Shown: positions 6,706 through 14,027 of the stretch, piece by piece | Position numbering within the stretch: the stretch's first letter is position 1 | Layout of the letters: each line of letters begins with the position of its first letter | Source: an uncultured Chromatiaceae bacterium | GTDB lineage: Bacteria; Pseudomonadota; Gammaproteobacteria; Enterobacterales; Alteromonadaceae | Length of the DNA: 14,027 nucleotides | Assembly: GCA_946482325.1 (NCBI GenBank) | Contig: CAMLRA010000104.1 | Span: 1 to 14,027 of the forward strand | Direction: 5' to 3' | Notes under the pieces: model-generated | Seen by the model: only the letters and a program-made list of their open reading frames with translations | What the model was told of the DNA's origin: nothing | The model's database searches: none | Program-made: the position numbers and the translations under genes

Positions 6706-6733
6706 CGAGAAAAAACGGCGACTGATGTCGCCG
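6706..6733 (-). terminator. Intrinsic terminator after aspS
   Basis: On the minus strand CGGCGAC (6733-6727), loop ATCA and GTCGCCG (6722-6716) form a perfect 7-bp GC-rich stem, followed by TTTTTTCTC. It lies 40 bp after the aspS stop and separates aspS from yebC-ruvCAB. A second hairpin without a T-run (GCAGGC/GCCTGC) lies nearer the stop. Confidence 0.85.
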
Positions 6734-6772
6734 CTGTTGCTGTCAGTTGCAGCAGGCGGGGCCTGCCGACAA

Positions 6773-8554
6773 TTATTTCTGCTCTTTAATCACAACCTGC
6801 ACACTGAGCTCAGCCAGCTGCTGTGGATTGGCAAAACCCGGCGCGTCGGTCAGCGGGCACGCAGCTGTCGCTGTTTTCGGGAACGCCATCACATCGCGAA
6901 TCGACGTCGCGCCCGTCATCAGCATCACCAGTCGGTCCAGACCAAACGCCAGACCCGCATGCGGAGGCGCACCGTAACGCAGTGCTTCTAACAGGAAGCC
7001 AAATTTTTCGGCGGCTTCTTCATCGCTGATCCCCAGCAGTTGGAATACTTTTGCCTGCACATCCGCGGTATGAATACGTACAGAACCACCGCCTAATTCG
7101 GTACCGTTTAGCACCATATCGTAAGCATTGGACAGTAAATTACCTAAGTCTAACTCGGCCATCGGCGTATGCAGGAACGCATCGGTATCCAGGGGCGAAG
7201 TGAACGGGTGATGCACTGCAGAGAAACTGCCATCGTCGTTTTCTTCAAACATCGGGAAGTCGATGACCCACAGTGGACGCCAGCCCGGCACCGTCAGGCC
7301 CAGCTCTTCACCGAGTTTCAACCGCAGCGCGCCCATGGCTTCACACACCACTTTGTAGCGGTCTGCACCAAAGAAAATCAGATCGCCATTTTCGGCACCA
7401 GTGCGGCGCAGGATTTCCGCAATGATGTCCGGCGTCAGGAACTTCGCCACCGGCGACTGAATACCGTCCGCGCCCGCGTTGACGTCATTTACCTTCAGCC
7501 AGGCCAGGCCTTTGGCACCATAGATGCCAACAAAAGCGGTGTAACCGTCGATATCTTTGCGCGACACCTTCTCTGCTGCCCCCGGCACTTTTAACGCCAC
7601 AACACGGCCTTTCGGGTCGTTGGCAGGCGCAGAGAACACTTTGAATTCAACGTCTTTGACTAAATCAGCGATATCAACAAATGACATCGGGTTCCGCAGA
7701 TCCGGCTTGTCTGAACCATACAAACGCATGGCTTCGTTGTAGGTCATTTGCGGGAATTCACCGAGGTCAACCTGCAGCATTTCATTAAACAGCTGGCGCG
7801 CCATTTTTTCGGTCACGGCACGCACTTCAACTGCCGTCATAAAGCTGGTTTCGATATCGATTTGGGTGAATTCCGGCTGACGGTCAGCGCGTAAATCTTC
7901 GTCACGGAAACATTTGACGATCTGATAATAACGGTCCATGCCTGCCATCATCAGCAGTTGTTTAAACAGCTGTGGTGATTGCGGCAATGCGAAGAATTGA
8001 CCTTTGTGCGTGCGGCTTGGCACCAGATAATCACGGGCGCCTTCCGGCGTCGCTTTGGTCAGGATCGGCGTTTCAATATCCATGAAACCGTGACTGTCCA
8101 TAAAATTGCGTACAAAGCTGGTGACTTTGGCGCGGAATTTCAGCCGGTCGCTCATCAGCGGACGACGCAGGTCCAGATAACGATATTTCAGACGCTGTTC
8201 TTCTGAGTTGTTCTGATTAAAGTCCAGTGGCAATGCCGGTGATTTGTTCAGAATAGTCAGGCTGGATGCGTACACTTCCACTGCGCCTGTTGCCATGTCG
8301 GCGTTCACTTGAGAATCTGGGCGGGCACGCACTGAACCTTCGATTTTGACGCAAAATTCAGCGCGCAATTCAGCGGCCTGTGCAAAGAGTTCGGTTAAAT
8401 CCGGGTCAAAGAACACCTGCACTAAGCCTTCGCGGTCGCGTAAATCAACAAAAATCAACCCACCTAAATCACGGCGACGGTTGACCCAACCACATAATGA
8501 AACCTGTTGACCTACGTGTTGTGCACTTAAGGCACCGCAATAATGGCTACGCAT
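6773..8554 (-). CDS. aspS: Aspartyl-tRNA synthetase
   Basis: This class II synthetase charges tRNA-Asp with aspartate using ATP. The 593-residue product has the bacterial layout. The anticodon-binding OB-fold is at about 1-105. Motif 2 ([14 protein letters not shown]) is at 216-229, a GAD insertion domain lies in the middle, and motif 3 (GLAFGLDR) is at 534-541. The loop NRRRDLGG has leucine at residue 30, as in the discriminating enzyme of E. coli. Non-discriminating bacterial enzymes, which also charge tRNA-Asn, usually have histidine there, so this enzyme is probably Asp-specific. The ATG at 8554 is preceded by AAAGGAT. It has its own promoter (8609-8636) and terminator (6706-6733), so it is likely monocistronic. 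Confidence 0.98.
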   Translation of the reverse strand: MRSHYCGALSAQHVGQQVSLCGWVNRRRDLGGLIFVDLRDREGLVQVFFDPDLTELFAQAAELRAEFCVKIEGSVRARPDSQVNADMATGAVEVYASSLTILNKSPALPLDFNQNNSEEQRLKYRYLDLRRPLMSDRLKFRAKVTSFVRNFMDSHGFMDIETPILTKATPEGARDYLVPSRTHKGQFFALPQSPQLFKQLLMMAGMDRYYQIVKCFRDEDLRADRQPEFTQIDIETSFMTAVEVRAVTEKMARQLFNEMLQVDLGEFPQMTYNEAMRLYGSDKPDLRNPMSFVDIADLVKDVEFKVFSAPANDPKGRVVALKVPGAAEKVSRKDIDGYTAFVGIYGAKGLAWLKVNDVNAGADGIQSPVAKFLTPDIIAEILRRTGAENGDLIFFGADRYKVVCEAMGALRLKLGEELGLTVPGWRPLWVIDFPMFEENDDGSFSAVHHPFTSPLDTDAFLHTPMAELDLGNLLSNAYDMVLNGTELGGGSVRIHTADVQAKVFQLLGISDEEAAEKFGFLLEALRYGAPPHAGLAFGLDRLVMLMTGATSIRDVMAFPKTATAACPLTDAPGFANPQQLAELSVQVVIKEQK

Positions 8555-8608
8555 GAACTTATCCTTTAAACCGGCCGAGCTGAAATGACAGCGGAAAAAT
8601 GAGCGCCA

Positions 8609-8636
8609 ATTATATAGAAATGACCGCTAATGTCAC
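8609..8636 (-). promoter_or_regulatory. Sigma70 promoter of aspS
   Basis: On the minus strand there is GTGACA (8636-8631), a 16-bp spacer, then a perfect TATAAT (8614-8609). Transcription would start near 8602, giving a leader of about 48 nt to the aspS ATG. Confidence 0.7.
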
Positions 8637-8715
8637 GGCCCCAAACAGCGAAGCTGACAGAATTGCCGGTCACTGCGGTCCGCGCTGAGTTTTAACCAAC
8701 ACACAACCGGCACGA

Positions 8716-11532
8716 TCAGCCATCGTGACTAAAACGATATTGGCCTTTGCCTTGTTGTTTTGCCTGATACATCAGACCGTCGGCCACCTTGAGCAGGCTT
8801 TGTGGATCAGTGCCATCATCCGGGTACATGCCAATCCCAATGCTGGCACCCACTTTGGCCTGACAAACCGACAATTGCACCGGCTGCGCCAGCTGCATCA
8901 GAATTTTTTCAGCGACCAATGCCGCATCGTCCCGATCAAGCAGCCCGGTTAACAACACCACAAATTCGTCGCCACCAAAACGCGCCACAGTGTCACTTTT
9001 CCGCACGCAGTGTTTGAGCATAGCCGCAACACGAGTCAGTAGTTCATCGCCAACATGATGGCCATGGTTATCATTGACCGCTTTAAAACCGTCTAAATCG
9101 ATAAACAGTAGGGACAATTTCTCCTGATGTCGCGCATGCTGTAACACTGCCTGCTCCAGCCGTTCCTGCAACAGCGCGCGGTTCGCCAGCTGAGTCAGGT
9201 CGTCATGCGTGGCCATAAATCGCATTTTCTGTTCCATTTCACGCCGCAGCCCGACTTCACGGCGCAGTGACATATTCCAGAAGAACACTACGCCAAACAG
9301 CAGCAACCCGGCACCGACAATCTGCAGCACTAAGGTGTAGATCCGGTCCTGCGCCATTCCAGAGTCCACATCGAGCAGGAACCAGCGGTTACGGATCTCT
9401 GCGCGGTCTGCTTCGGACAAGGTCCGCAAACCCTGATCAATCGCCTGTAACAGCAACGGATAGTCTTTGCGTACAGCAAATAATGACGGCGTAACCGGCA
9501 TGTCCGGCGGCAAATGCATCCGCAAGTTGCTGTATTCAGGTTTACGCAAAGTACCGCCGGCGACCATCAGCGTATCAATGGCATAATTGACACGGCCCTG
9601 TTGCAACAACTCCAGGCTTTCGTTGTAATGTGAAGTCGGTAATAACTTGATATCCGGGAACTGCTGCTGCAGTAACAGATTGATATCGTAATCTTTTTCA
9701 ACAGCCACTGTGCTGCCGTTCAGTTCACGCATCGAACTGATTGCAGCCGTCTGGCCCAGGCTTAATACCGCCCACTGCGAAGGCCAGAAGTTCAGGCTGA
9801 AATCTGCTTGTTGCTTTCGCTCTGCGGTGTCCGCCATGTTGGCAATCATGTCGAGTTTATTTGCCAGAAAATCTTCCACCAGCTGTTGCCAGTCGGTGTA
9901 AGGTACGGCCGTCAGTTCTACCCCCAAGCGCTGATTGAGCTTGGTCAGGATGTCCTGAGTCACGCCTTTGAACACACCGTCAGCGTCGACAAACTCCATC
10001 GGCGGCCAATTGGCCATCACACCGACCCGGATAACGTGATGCTCTTTGAGCCATTGCTGAGTTTCACTGCTGAGTGGTACCTGCTGGCGAAAACTGTTGT
10101 AATAGCCGGTTTCAGGCCGGGTCAGCCAACGTTTCTCAATCGATTCCAGCTGGTCCTGCGTAATAGCCTGAAAGCCCTGCTTAAGTTGATCTGCTAGCTT
10201 ATTGGCGTCCTCAGCCACCAGTACCTGTAGTTCACTCTGGTAACGCGGTTGCTCCAACTTTTGATAAGCATTGGCATTGGTTTGCAGTATCCGGTGTTGC
10301 ATCACCAAATCAGCGATAAAGAAGCCGGCGATCTCGTTGCGCTCAAAAGCCCGCTGCATTTCTTCCAACTTTTCAAAACTGCGGATTTGCAACGCCGGGA
10401 AGTCCTGCCGTAATTTTTCGAGGTAAGCTGCTGCTGCAAAGACACCGACCGGCTGGTTCACTTGTTGTAATGCGGCCAATTGTTTACCGTTGCCGTAGTA
10501 AAAAGATGACATCAGGCGGTACACAGGCCAGACCGGCCGCACGTCTGCGGGGATTTCACTCCCAACCGGATAACCCATGTGCGCGTCGACCCGGCCCTGG
10601 CGTAACGTTTTTAATCCCTGTGTGGTCGTCTCCGGCACCATGGCGATCGGAATACCGGTTTGTTCAGACCATAACTGCCACAAGTCGACTAACAACCCTT
10701 GTGGCAGACCGTTTGGCGTGACATTCATCAGTGGCGGGTTGCCTTCGGCCATCGCGACCAGCACAGTGTTTTCATCACTGATACCGCTCAGCCAGCGTCG
10801 TTCGAGCTTTTCGGTAAAACCACTTGGCAAGGCTGCAAATGCCTGACGCAAGTGCGCAGCTAACTGATGCCGGTCTCGCTGTACCGCATAAGTTAATTCC
10901 ATTTTCTGCAGCGGTAATTTGCGAAACAGTGGGAACTGTTCCTGCAGCTCTTTATAACGGGCGTAGCGCGGGCTTAACCTGTCCTGCGCGGTAAAGGCTT
11001 TAATCTCACCCTGTAACGCCGCATCGTACAGGCTGTCCTGTAAGGCAAATTCGCGGATCGTAGCCCCTGGAACCGCTTGCGCCAGCGCTGCGCCATTGGC
11101 CGACTGCCGGAGAGATCCAACGATATAAGGCTTCAGCTGTGCCAGTTGATTAACGTTATTTAAATCACGGTGCACAAAGACGTTGCTGTACACATCCACC
11201 AGTGTTGGCCCCAGCAAATACTGCTGCTCACGTTCTGCACTGCGATTAAGTCCGGCAATCACATCGATTTTGCTCTGCTCCAGCGCATGGGCTAATTCGG
11301 TCCGATCTAAGATCTGCAGTTCCAGCTTTAAACCGGCAGTACTGGCCAGCTGCGTCCACAAGTCAACCAATAAACCGACTGGTTGTTGCTGATTATCAAG
11401 GTAAACATAGGGGTAAATGTCGCCATTAGTGCCAACGATAAGACGACCGGATTGCAGTGCCCGCTCCTCTGCTTTGGCATGCTGTAAGCAGCTGAACAAA
11501 ACACAAAACAGCAATATGATATGCTTCAACAA
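8716..11532 (-). CDS. Membrane diguanylate cyclase with three tandem periplasmic SBP_bac_3 domains
   Basis: This is a predicted sensor that makes c-di-GMP from two GTP. A signal peptide at 1-21 (cleavage likely after AKA) precedes three bacterial extracellular solute-binding family 3 domains at about 30-249, 255-471 and 498-722. A membrane helix follows at about 731-753, then a cytoplasmic GGDEF domain at about 770-936. The active-site motif GGDEF is intact at 853-857. RKSD at 844-847 is a canonical RxxD inhibitory site, so product inhibition is likely. Repeats 1 and 3 keep the AER/TAER segment (R101, R572) that binds ligand carboxylate in amino-acid binders; repeat 2 lacks it. The start appears to be TTG at 11532, with GAGAG 6 nt upstream. 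An in-frame stop lies four codons before it and no ATG fits the signal peptide. The ligand is unknown, and no named orthologue is recognised. Confidence 0.93.
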   Translation of the reverse strand: MLKHIILLFCVLFSCLQHAKAEERALQSGRLIVGTNGDIYPYVYLDNQQQPVGLLVDLWTQLASTAGLKLELQILDRTELAHALEQSKIDVIAGLNRSAEREQQYLLGPTLVDVYSNVFVHRDLNNVNQLAQLKPYIVGSLRQSANGAALAQAVPGATIREFALQDSLYDAALQGEIKAFTAQDRLSPRYARYKELQEQFPLFRKLPLQKMELTYAVQRDRHQLAAHLRQAFAALPSGFTEKLERRWLSGISDENTVLVAMAEGNPPLMNVTPNGLPQGLLVDLWQLWSEQTGIPIAMVPETTTQGLKTLRQGRVDAHMGYPVGSEIPADVRPVWPVYRLMSSFYYGNGKQLAALQQVNQPVGVFAAAAYLEKLRQDFPALQIRSFEKLEEMQRAFERNEIAGFFIADLVMQHRILQTNANAYQKLEQPRYQSELQVLVAEDANKLADQLKQGFQAITQDQLESIEKRWLTRPETGYYNSFRQQVPLSSETQQWLKEHHVIRVGVMANWPPMEFVDADGVFKGVTQDILTKLNQRLGVELTAVPYTDWQQLVEDFLANKLDMIANMADTAERKQQADFSLNFWPSQWAVLSLGQTAAISSMRELNGSTVAVEKDYDINLLLQQQFPDIKLLPTSHYNESLELLQQGRVNYAIDTLMVAGGTLRKPEYSNLRMHLPPDMPVTPSLFAVRKDYPLLLQAIDQGLRTLSEADRAEIRNRWFLLDVDSGMAQDRIYTLVLQIVGAGLLLFGVVFFWNMSLRREVGLRREMEQKMRFMATHDDLTQLANRALLQERLEQAVLQHARHQEKLSLLFIDLDGFKAVNDNHGHHVGDELLTRVAAMLKHCVRKSDTVARFGGDEFVVLLTGLLDRDDAALVAEKILMQLAQPVQLSVCQAKVGASIGIGMYPDDGTDPQSLLKVADGLMYQAKQQGKGQYRFSHDG
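11493..11520 (+). promoter_or_regulatory. Weak candidate promoter for yecE inside the cyclase gene
   Basis: TGAACA (11493-11498), a 16-bp spacer and TATGAT (11515-11520) face yecE, with a predicted start near 11527 and a leader of about 48 nt. The -10 box matches 5 of 6 consensus bases and the -35 box 4 of 6. It would lie within the first codons of the divergent cyclase gene. Only 42 bp separate the two genes, so overlapping control elements are expected, but this call is tentative. Confidence 0.35.
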
Positions 11533-11574
11533 ATTGTACTCTCATCAGGTGCTGTCGGTCAGACCAGACTAATT

Positions 11575-12438
11575 ATGATGTATTATCTTGGCTGCCCGAT
11601 GTGGGCACATGAACACTGGCGTGGCAGTCTGTTTGATAACCACTGCCCCTCTTCTGACTTTTTAGCCCAATACAGCAGATATTTCAATGCGGTAGAAGGC
11701 AATACCACTTTCTATGCGGATCCGTCACCGGCGACTGTTTTGCGCTGGCAAAGCCAGGTGGCCCCTCAGTTCCGCTTCACGCTGAAAATCCCGAAACTGA
11801 TCAGTCATCAGTTGCGTGGCGAGGCCCGCACGGCAGCGCTAAGCCGGTGGCAAGCATTGATGGCGCCTTTGCAGTCGCAGATTGGACTTTGCCATTTGCA
11901 GCTGAGCGGCCAGTATCTGGTCACGGCAGATGCTGATTTTGCCGGCTTCTTACAACAGCTGCGGCAGTTTAGCCCGGTGGCTGTGGAAGTCCGTCATCCG
12001 ACACTGTTTAACAAGGGCCAGGCGGAACAGCAACTACATCAGTTGTTGCGGCAAACCGGCTGTGAGCGGGTGATTTTCGACAGCCGCGCTTTGTTTGCGC
12101 AGCCGCCCGTCACCGCAGCCCTGCAAGATGCACAGCAGAAAAAGCCCAGGTTGCCGGTGCATGTCTGCGCTCTGGGCCTCAACCCGATGTTTCGTTTTAT
12201 CGGCGTATCAGATCTTGCTGCTAACCGGACCTTTTATCAGCCCTGGCTTCATAAAATGGCGCAGTGGCTGACCGAAGGCCTGACACCCTTCGTTTTTTTT
12301 CACACCGAAGATAACCAAAGTGCACCTTTATTAGCCCGGCAATTTGCCAGCGAGCTGGCAGGTCTGACAGGTGTTTCACATCCGGTGCTACAGCCCTGGC
12401 CTGTCGATTTAGCCCCGGCACAAAACACGCTGTTCTGA
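11575..12438 (+). CDS. yecE: DUF72 family protein YecE
   Basis: This is a TIM-barrel-like DUF72 protein of unknown biochemical role. The 287-residue product aligns with E. coli YecE (272 residues) along its length. EGNTTFY is at 41-47, LRWQ near 56, VEVRHP at 137-142 and FDSR downstream, followed by the QKKPRLPVHV and RFIG segments and a C-terminal LF. A longer frame starts at 11521, but the family N-terminus (YLGCPMW) begins at the tandem ATGs at 11575 and 11578. The longer form would also overlap the divergent cyclase gene. No strong Shine-Dalgarno is visible, so the choice between the two ATGs is open. It lies next to cmoA as in E. coli, although yecN is missing between them. A terminator follows directly. 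Confidence 0.93.
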   Translation: MMYYLGCPMWAHEHWRGSLFDNHCPSSDFLAQYSRYFNAVEGNTTFYADPSPATVLRWQSQVAPQFRFTLKIPKLISHQLRGEARTAALSRWQALMAPLQSQIGLCHLQLSGQYLVTADADFAGFLQQLRQFSPVAVEVRHPTLFNKGQAEQQLHQLLRQTGCERVIFDSRALFAQPPVTAALQDAQQKKPRLPVHVCALGLNPMFRFIGVSDLAANRTFYQPWLHKMAQWLTEGLTPFVFFHTEDNQSAPLLARQFASELAGLTGVSHPVLQPWPVDLAPAQNTLF

Positions 12439-12442
12439 AACC

Positions 12443-12464
12443 CTGCCCAAGTGGGGCGGTTTTT
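12443..12464 (+). terminator. Intrinsic terminator after yecE
   Basis: CTGCCC (12443-12448), loop AAGTG and GGGCGG (12454-12459) form a 6-bp stem with one T-G wobble, followed by TTTTT. It begins 5 bases after the yecE stop. The T-run runs straight into the cmoA extended -10 promoter. Confidence 0.65.
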
Positions 12465-12472
12465 GCTACTAT
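12464..12472 (+). promoter_or_regulatory. Extended -10 promoter of cmoAB
   Basis: TGCTACTAT fits the extended -10 form TGn-TATAAT with one mismatch in the hexamer. No good -35 box lies upstream because that position is taken by the yecE terminator stem, and extended -10 promoters can do without one. The start would fall near 12479, giving a leader of about 39 nt. Confidence 0.45.
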
Positions 12473-12517
12473 GCACGCTGTTTCAGCCAGTCTTAATCCC
12501 GCTTTGTGATGCAGCCG

Positions 12518-13270
12518 ATGACGCAAAAAGATGCAATTTATGCCGAGCCTTTGGCTCAGGTGCAGGATTTCTGCTTCGACGCCAATGTGGTCGAAGTATT
12601 CCCCGATATGATCCAGCGCTCAGTGCCGGGTTATCAGACCATTATTCAGACCATAGGTAAACTGACGCAGCGTTATCAGCAAAACCATAGCAACTACTAC
12701 GATTTAGGTTGCTCGCTCGGCGCAGCCAGTCTGGCCATGCGACGTCAGCTCAGTGACAGCCAAAGCCGTGTCATCGCTGTCGACAATAGTCCGGCAATGG
12801 TCGAGCGCTGCCGGCTGCATTTGCAAGCGTTTCGCAGCGAAGTTCCGCTTGAGGTGCAGCTTGGGGACATCCGCGAATTAGCTATCGACAACGCGGCAAT
12901 GGTGGTCAGCAATTTTACCCTGCAGTTTTTGCCCAAAGCCGACCGTGATGCCTTAGTGGCGCGCATTTATCAGGGGCTCAAACCCGGTGGGGTTTTTATT
13001 CTGTCAGAGAAAGTCATTTTTGAAGATGCACTGACACACGAATTACTCATTGATTTGCATCACGATTTTAAAAGGGCTAACGGCTATTCCGAACTGGAGA
13101 TCAGCCAAAAACGCACAGCGCTGGAAAACGTGATGAAACCCGACACCATAGCCCAGCACCAACAAAGATTCAGTGCAGCTGGTTTTGCCAGCGCAACCGT
13201 GTGGTTCCAGTGTTTTAATTTCTGTTCAATGGTGGCAGTTAAACAAGGAGCCAAAGATGCAGTGGTTTAA
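12518..13270 (+). CDS. cmoA: Carboxy-S-adenosyl-L-methionine synthase CmoA
   Basis: CmoA converts S-adenosylmethionine and prephenate to carboxy-S-adenosylmethionine, the donor that CmoB uses for tRNA wobble modification. The 250-residue product is a class I methyltransferase fold that aligns closely with E. coli Cmo[15 protein letters not shown] is near 26-39, the cofactor-binding [10 protein letters not shown] at 61-70, then [20 protein letters not shown] and the conserved [16 protein letters not shown]. Starts at 12506 (GTG) and 12509 (ATG) would add 4 or 3 residues. I chose ATG 12518 because MTQKD aligns with the E. coli N-terminus MSHRD. None of the three has a clear Shine-Dalgarno. The 3' end overlaps cmoB by 14 nt, so the two enzymes are probably made together. 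Confidence 0.96.
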   Translation: MTQKDAIYAEPLAQVQDFCFDANVVEVFPDMIQRSVPGYQTIIQTIGKLTQRYQQNHSNYYDLGCSLGAASLAMRRQLSDSQSRVIAVDNSPAMVERCRLHLQAFRSEVPLEVQLGDIRELAIDNAAMVVSNFTLQFLPKADRDALVARIYQGLKPGGVFILSEKVIFEDALTHELLIDLHHDFKRANGYSELEISQKRTALENVMKPDTIAQHQQRFSAAGFASATVWFQCFNFCSMVAVKQGAKDAVV

Positions 13271-14027
13271 TGATTTTTATGCGCTGATAGCCAAAAGCAA
13301 GCTGGCGCCCTGGCTCAACGTGCTGCCGGCACAGCTCAGCCATTGGTATAAAGACGCGCTGCATGGCGATTTTAAACAATGGCAAAAAGTACTGGACCAT
13401 TTACCCAAGACGCAAACTACCCAGGTCAACCTGCAAAGCGCTGTGGCCATTGGCAAAGCGGATGAGTTATCCGACGGTGCCCGTCAACGCCTGGAAGTCT
13501 TACTCAAACAATTAATGCCGTGGCGTAAAGGCCCATTTGACATTCACGGCCTGCGGATTGATACCGAATGGCGCAGCGACTGGAAATGGGACCGGGTGCT
13601 ACCGCATCTGGCACCGCTGCAGCACCGCACTGTGCTCGATGTCGGCTGTGGCAGTGGTTATCACCTGTGGCGCATGCGCGGTGCGGGCGCTGAACTGGTA
13701 GTGGGCATCGACCCCAGCCAGTTGTTTTTCTGCCAGTTTCAGGCAATTAAACATTTTCATCCGGACCCGGCGGTACATTTGCTGCCGATCGGCATCGATG
13801 CCATGCCGGAGCTGAAAAGTTTTGATACGGTCTTTTCAATGGGCGTGCTGTACCATCGCCGTTCGCCGCTGGATTTCCTGCAGCAACTGAAAAATCAGCT
13901 TAGACCGGGCGGCCAGCTGGTGTTGGAAACGCTGGTGGTGCCGGGTGATGCCCAGACAGTGCTGGTGCCGACGGATCGCTACGCCAAAATGCGTAACGTC
14001 TGGTTTATTCCAAGCACTGCCGCACTG
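13257..14027 (+). CDS. cmoB: tRNA U34 carboxymethyltransferase CmoB, partial (3' end outside window)
   Basis: CmoB transfers the carboxymethyl group from carboxy-SAM to 5-hydroxyuridine at tRNA position 34. The product is 5-carboxymethoxyuridine, which lets one tRNA read several codons. The first 257 codons are present, about 80 percent of the 323-residue E. coli protein, and the frame is open to the edge. K91 (PWRKGPF) matches the E. coli residue that contacts the carboxylate of the cofactor. [15 protein letters not shown] at 126-140 is the cofactor-binding glycine motif. [11 protein letters not shown] near 194-204 carries a tyrosine (Y199) close to the position of the second ligand residue, Y200. 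The ATG has an ideal AAGGAG Shine-Dalgarno 6 nt upstream, inside the end of cmoA. Confidence 0.96.
   Translation, partial: MQWFNDFYALIAKSKLAPWLNVLPAQLSHWYKDALHGDFKQWQKVLDHLPKTQTTQVNLQSAVAIGKADELSDGARQRLEVLLKQLMPWRKGPFDIHGLRIDTEWRSDWKWDRVLPHLAPLQHRTVLDVGCGSGYHLWRMRGAGAELVVGIDPSQLFFCQFQAIKHFHPDPAVHLLPIGIDAMPELKSFDTVFSMGVLYHRRSPLDFLQQLKNQLRPGGQLVLETLVVPGDAQTVLVPTDRYAKMRNVWFIPSTAAL

Noticed and set aside
8665..8711. GCCGGT/ACCGGC inverted repeat as a terminator for the cyclase gene
   Set aside because: The arms are 35 bases apart and no T-run follows, so it does not look like an intrinsic terminator. No clear one was found for this gene.
12506..12517. Upstream GTG/ATG starts for cmoA
   Set aside because: They add 3-4 residues beyond the family N-terminus and have no better ribosome site, but they cannot be fully excluded.

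Overview
The window looks like chromosomal DNA of a gammaproteobacterium. The proteins resemble those of Alteromonadales and Chromatiales, and Rheinheimera, Alishewanella or Arsukibacterium is a plausible but unproven guess. It carries housekeeping genes in a near-enterobacterial order, with one lineage-specific signalling gene and one gene-poor, signal-rich interval. I see no tRNA, rRNA, insertion sequence, integrase or CRISPR array.

Layout. Minus strand, read right to left: a large diguanylate cyclase gene (11532-8716), aspS (8554-6773), yebC (6626-5883), ruvC, ruvA and ruvB (5883-3660), a 652-bp gap, then tolQ, tolR, tolA and the first 307 codons of tolB (3007-1). Plus strand: yecE (11575-12438), cmoA (12518-13270) and the first 257 codons of cmoB (13257 to the right edge). 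The order ruvB-ruvA-ruvC-yebC-aspS-yecE-cmoA-cmoB parallels E. coli, but nudB, yecD and yecN are absent. The cyclase gene occupies the aspS-yecE junction. ybgC, often found just upstream of tolQ, is also absent.

Transcription units. aspS has a good sigma70 promoter and a strong intrinsic terminator, so yebC-ruvC-ruvA-ruvB appears to be a separate operon. That operon ends in its own terminator 12 bp after ruvB. tolQRAB starts again from a promoter about 40 nt ahead of a GTG start, with tolQ/tolR/tolA joined by 1-nt overlaps or gaps. yecE ends in a terminator whose T-run abuts an extended -10 promoter for cmoAB, and cmoA and cmoB overlap by 14 nt.

Most interesting region. The 3008-3659 gap has no convincing protein gene. 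It contains, on the plus strand, a near-consensus promoter (TTGAAG, 17 bp, TAGAAT) followed about 150 nt later by a perfect hairpin with nine Ts. This makes a candidate small RNA of about 172 nt, divergent from tolQ and convergent with ruvB's own terminator. Between this promoter and the tolQ promoter lie a perfect PdhR/GntR-type palindrome, a 16-bp palindrome with an 11-bp-spaced direct repeat, and a 21-bp tandem repeat.

Functions. Tol proteins form the envelope complex that couples the proton-motive force to outer-membrane constriction at division. RuvABC branch-migrates and resolves Holliday junctions. YebC is a translation-associated factor, and AspRS charges tRNA-Asp. CmoA and CmoB make the cmo5U34 wobble modification. 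The cyclase appears to be a membrane receptor with three periplasmic solute-binding-type domains that would feed c-di-GMP signalling.
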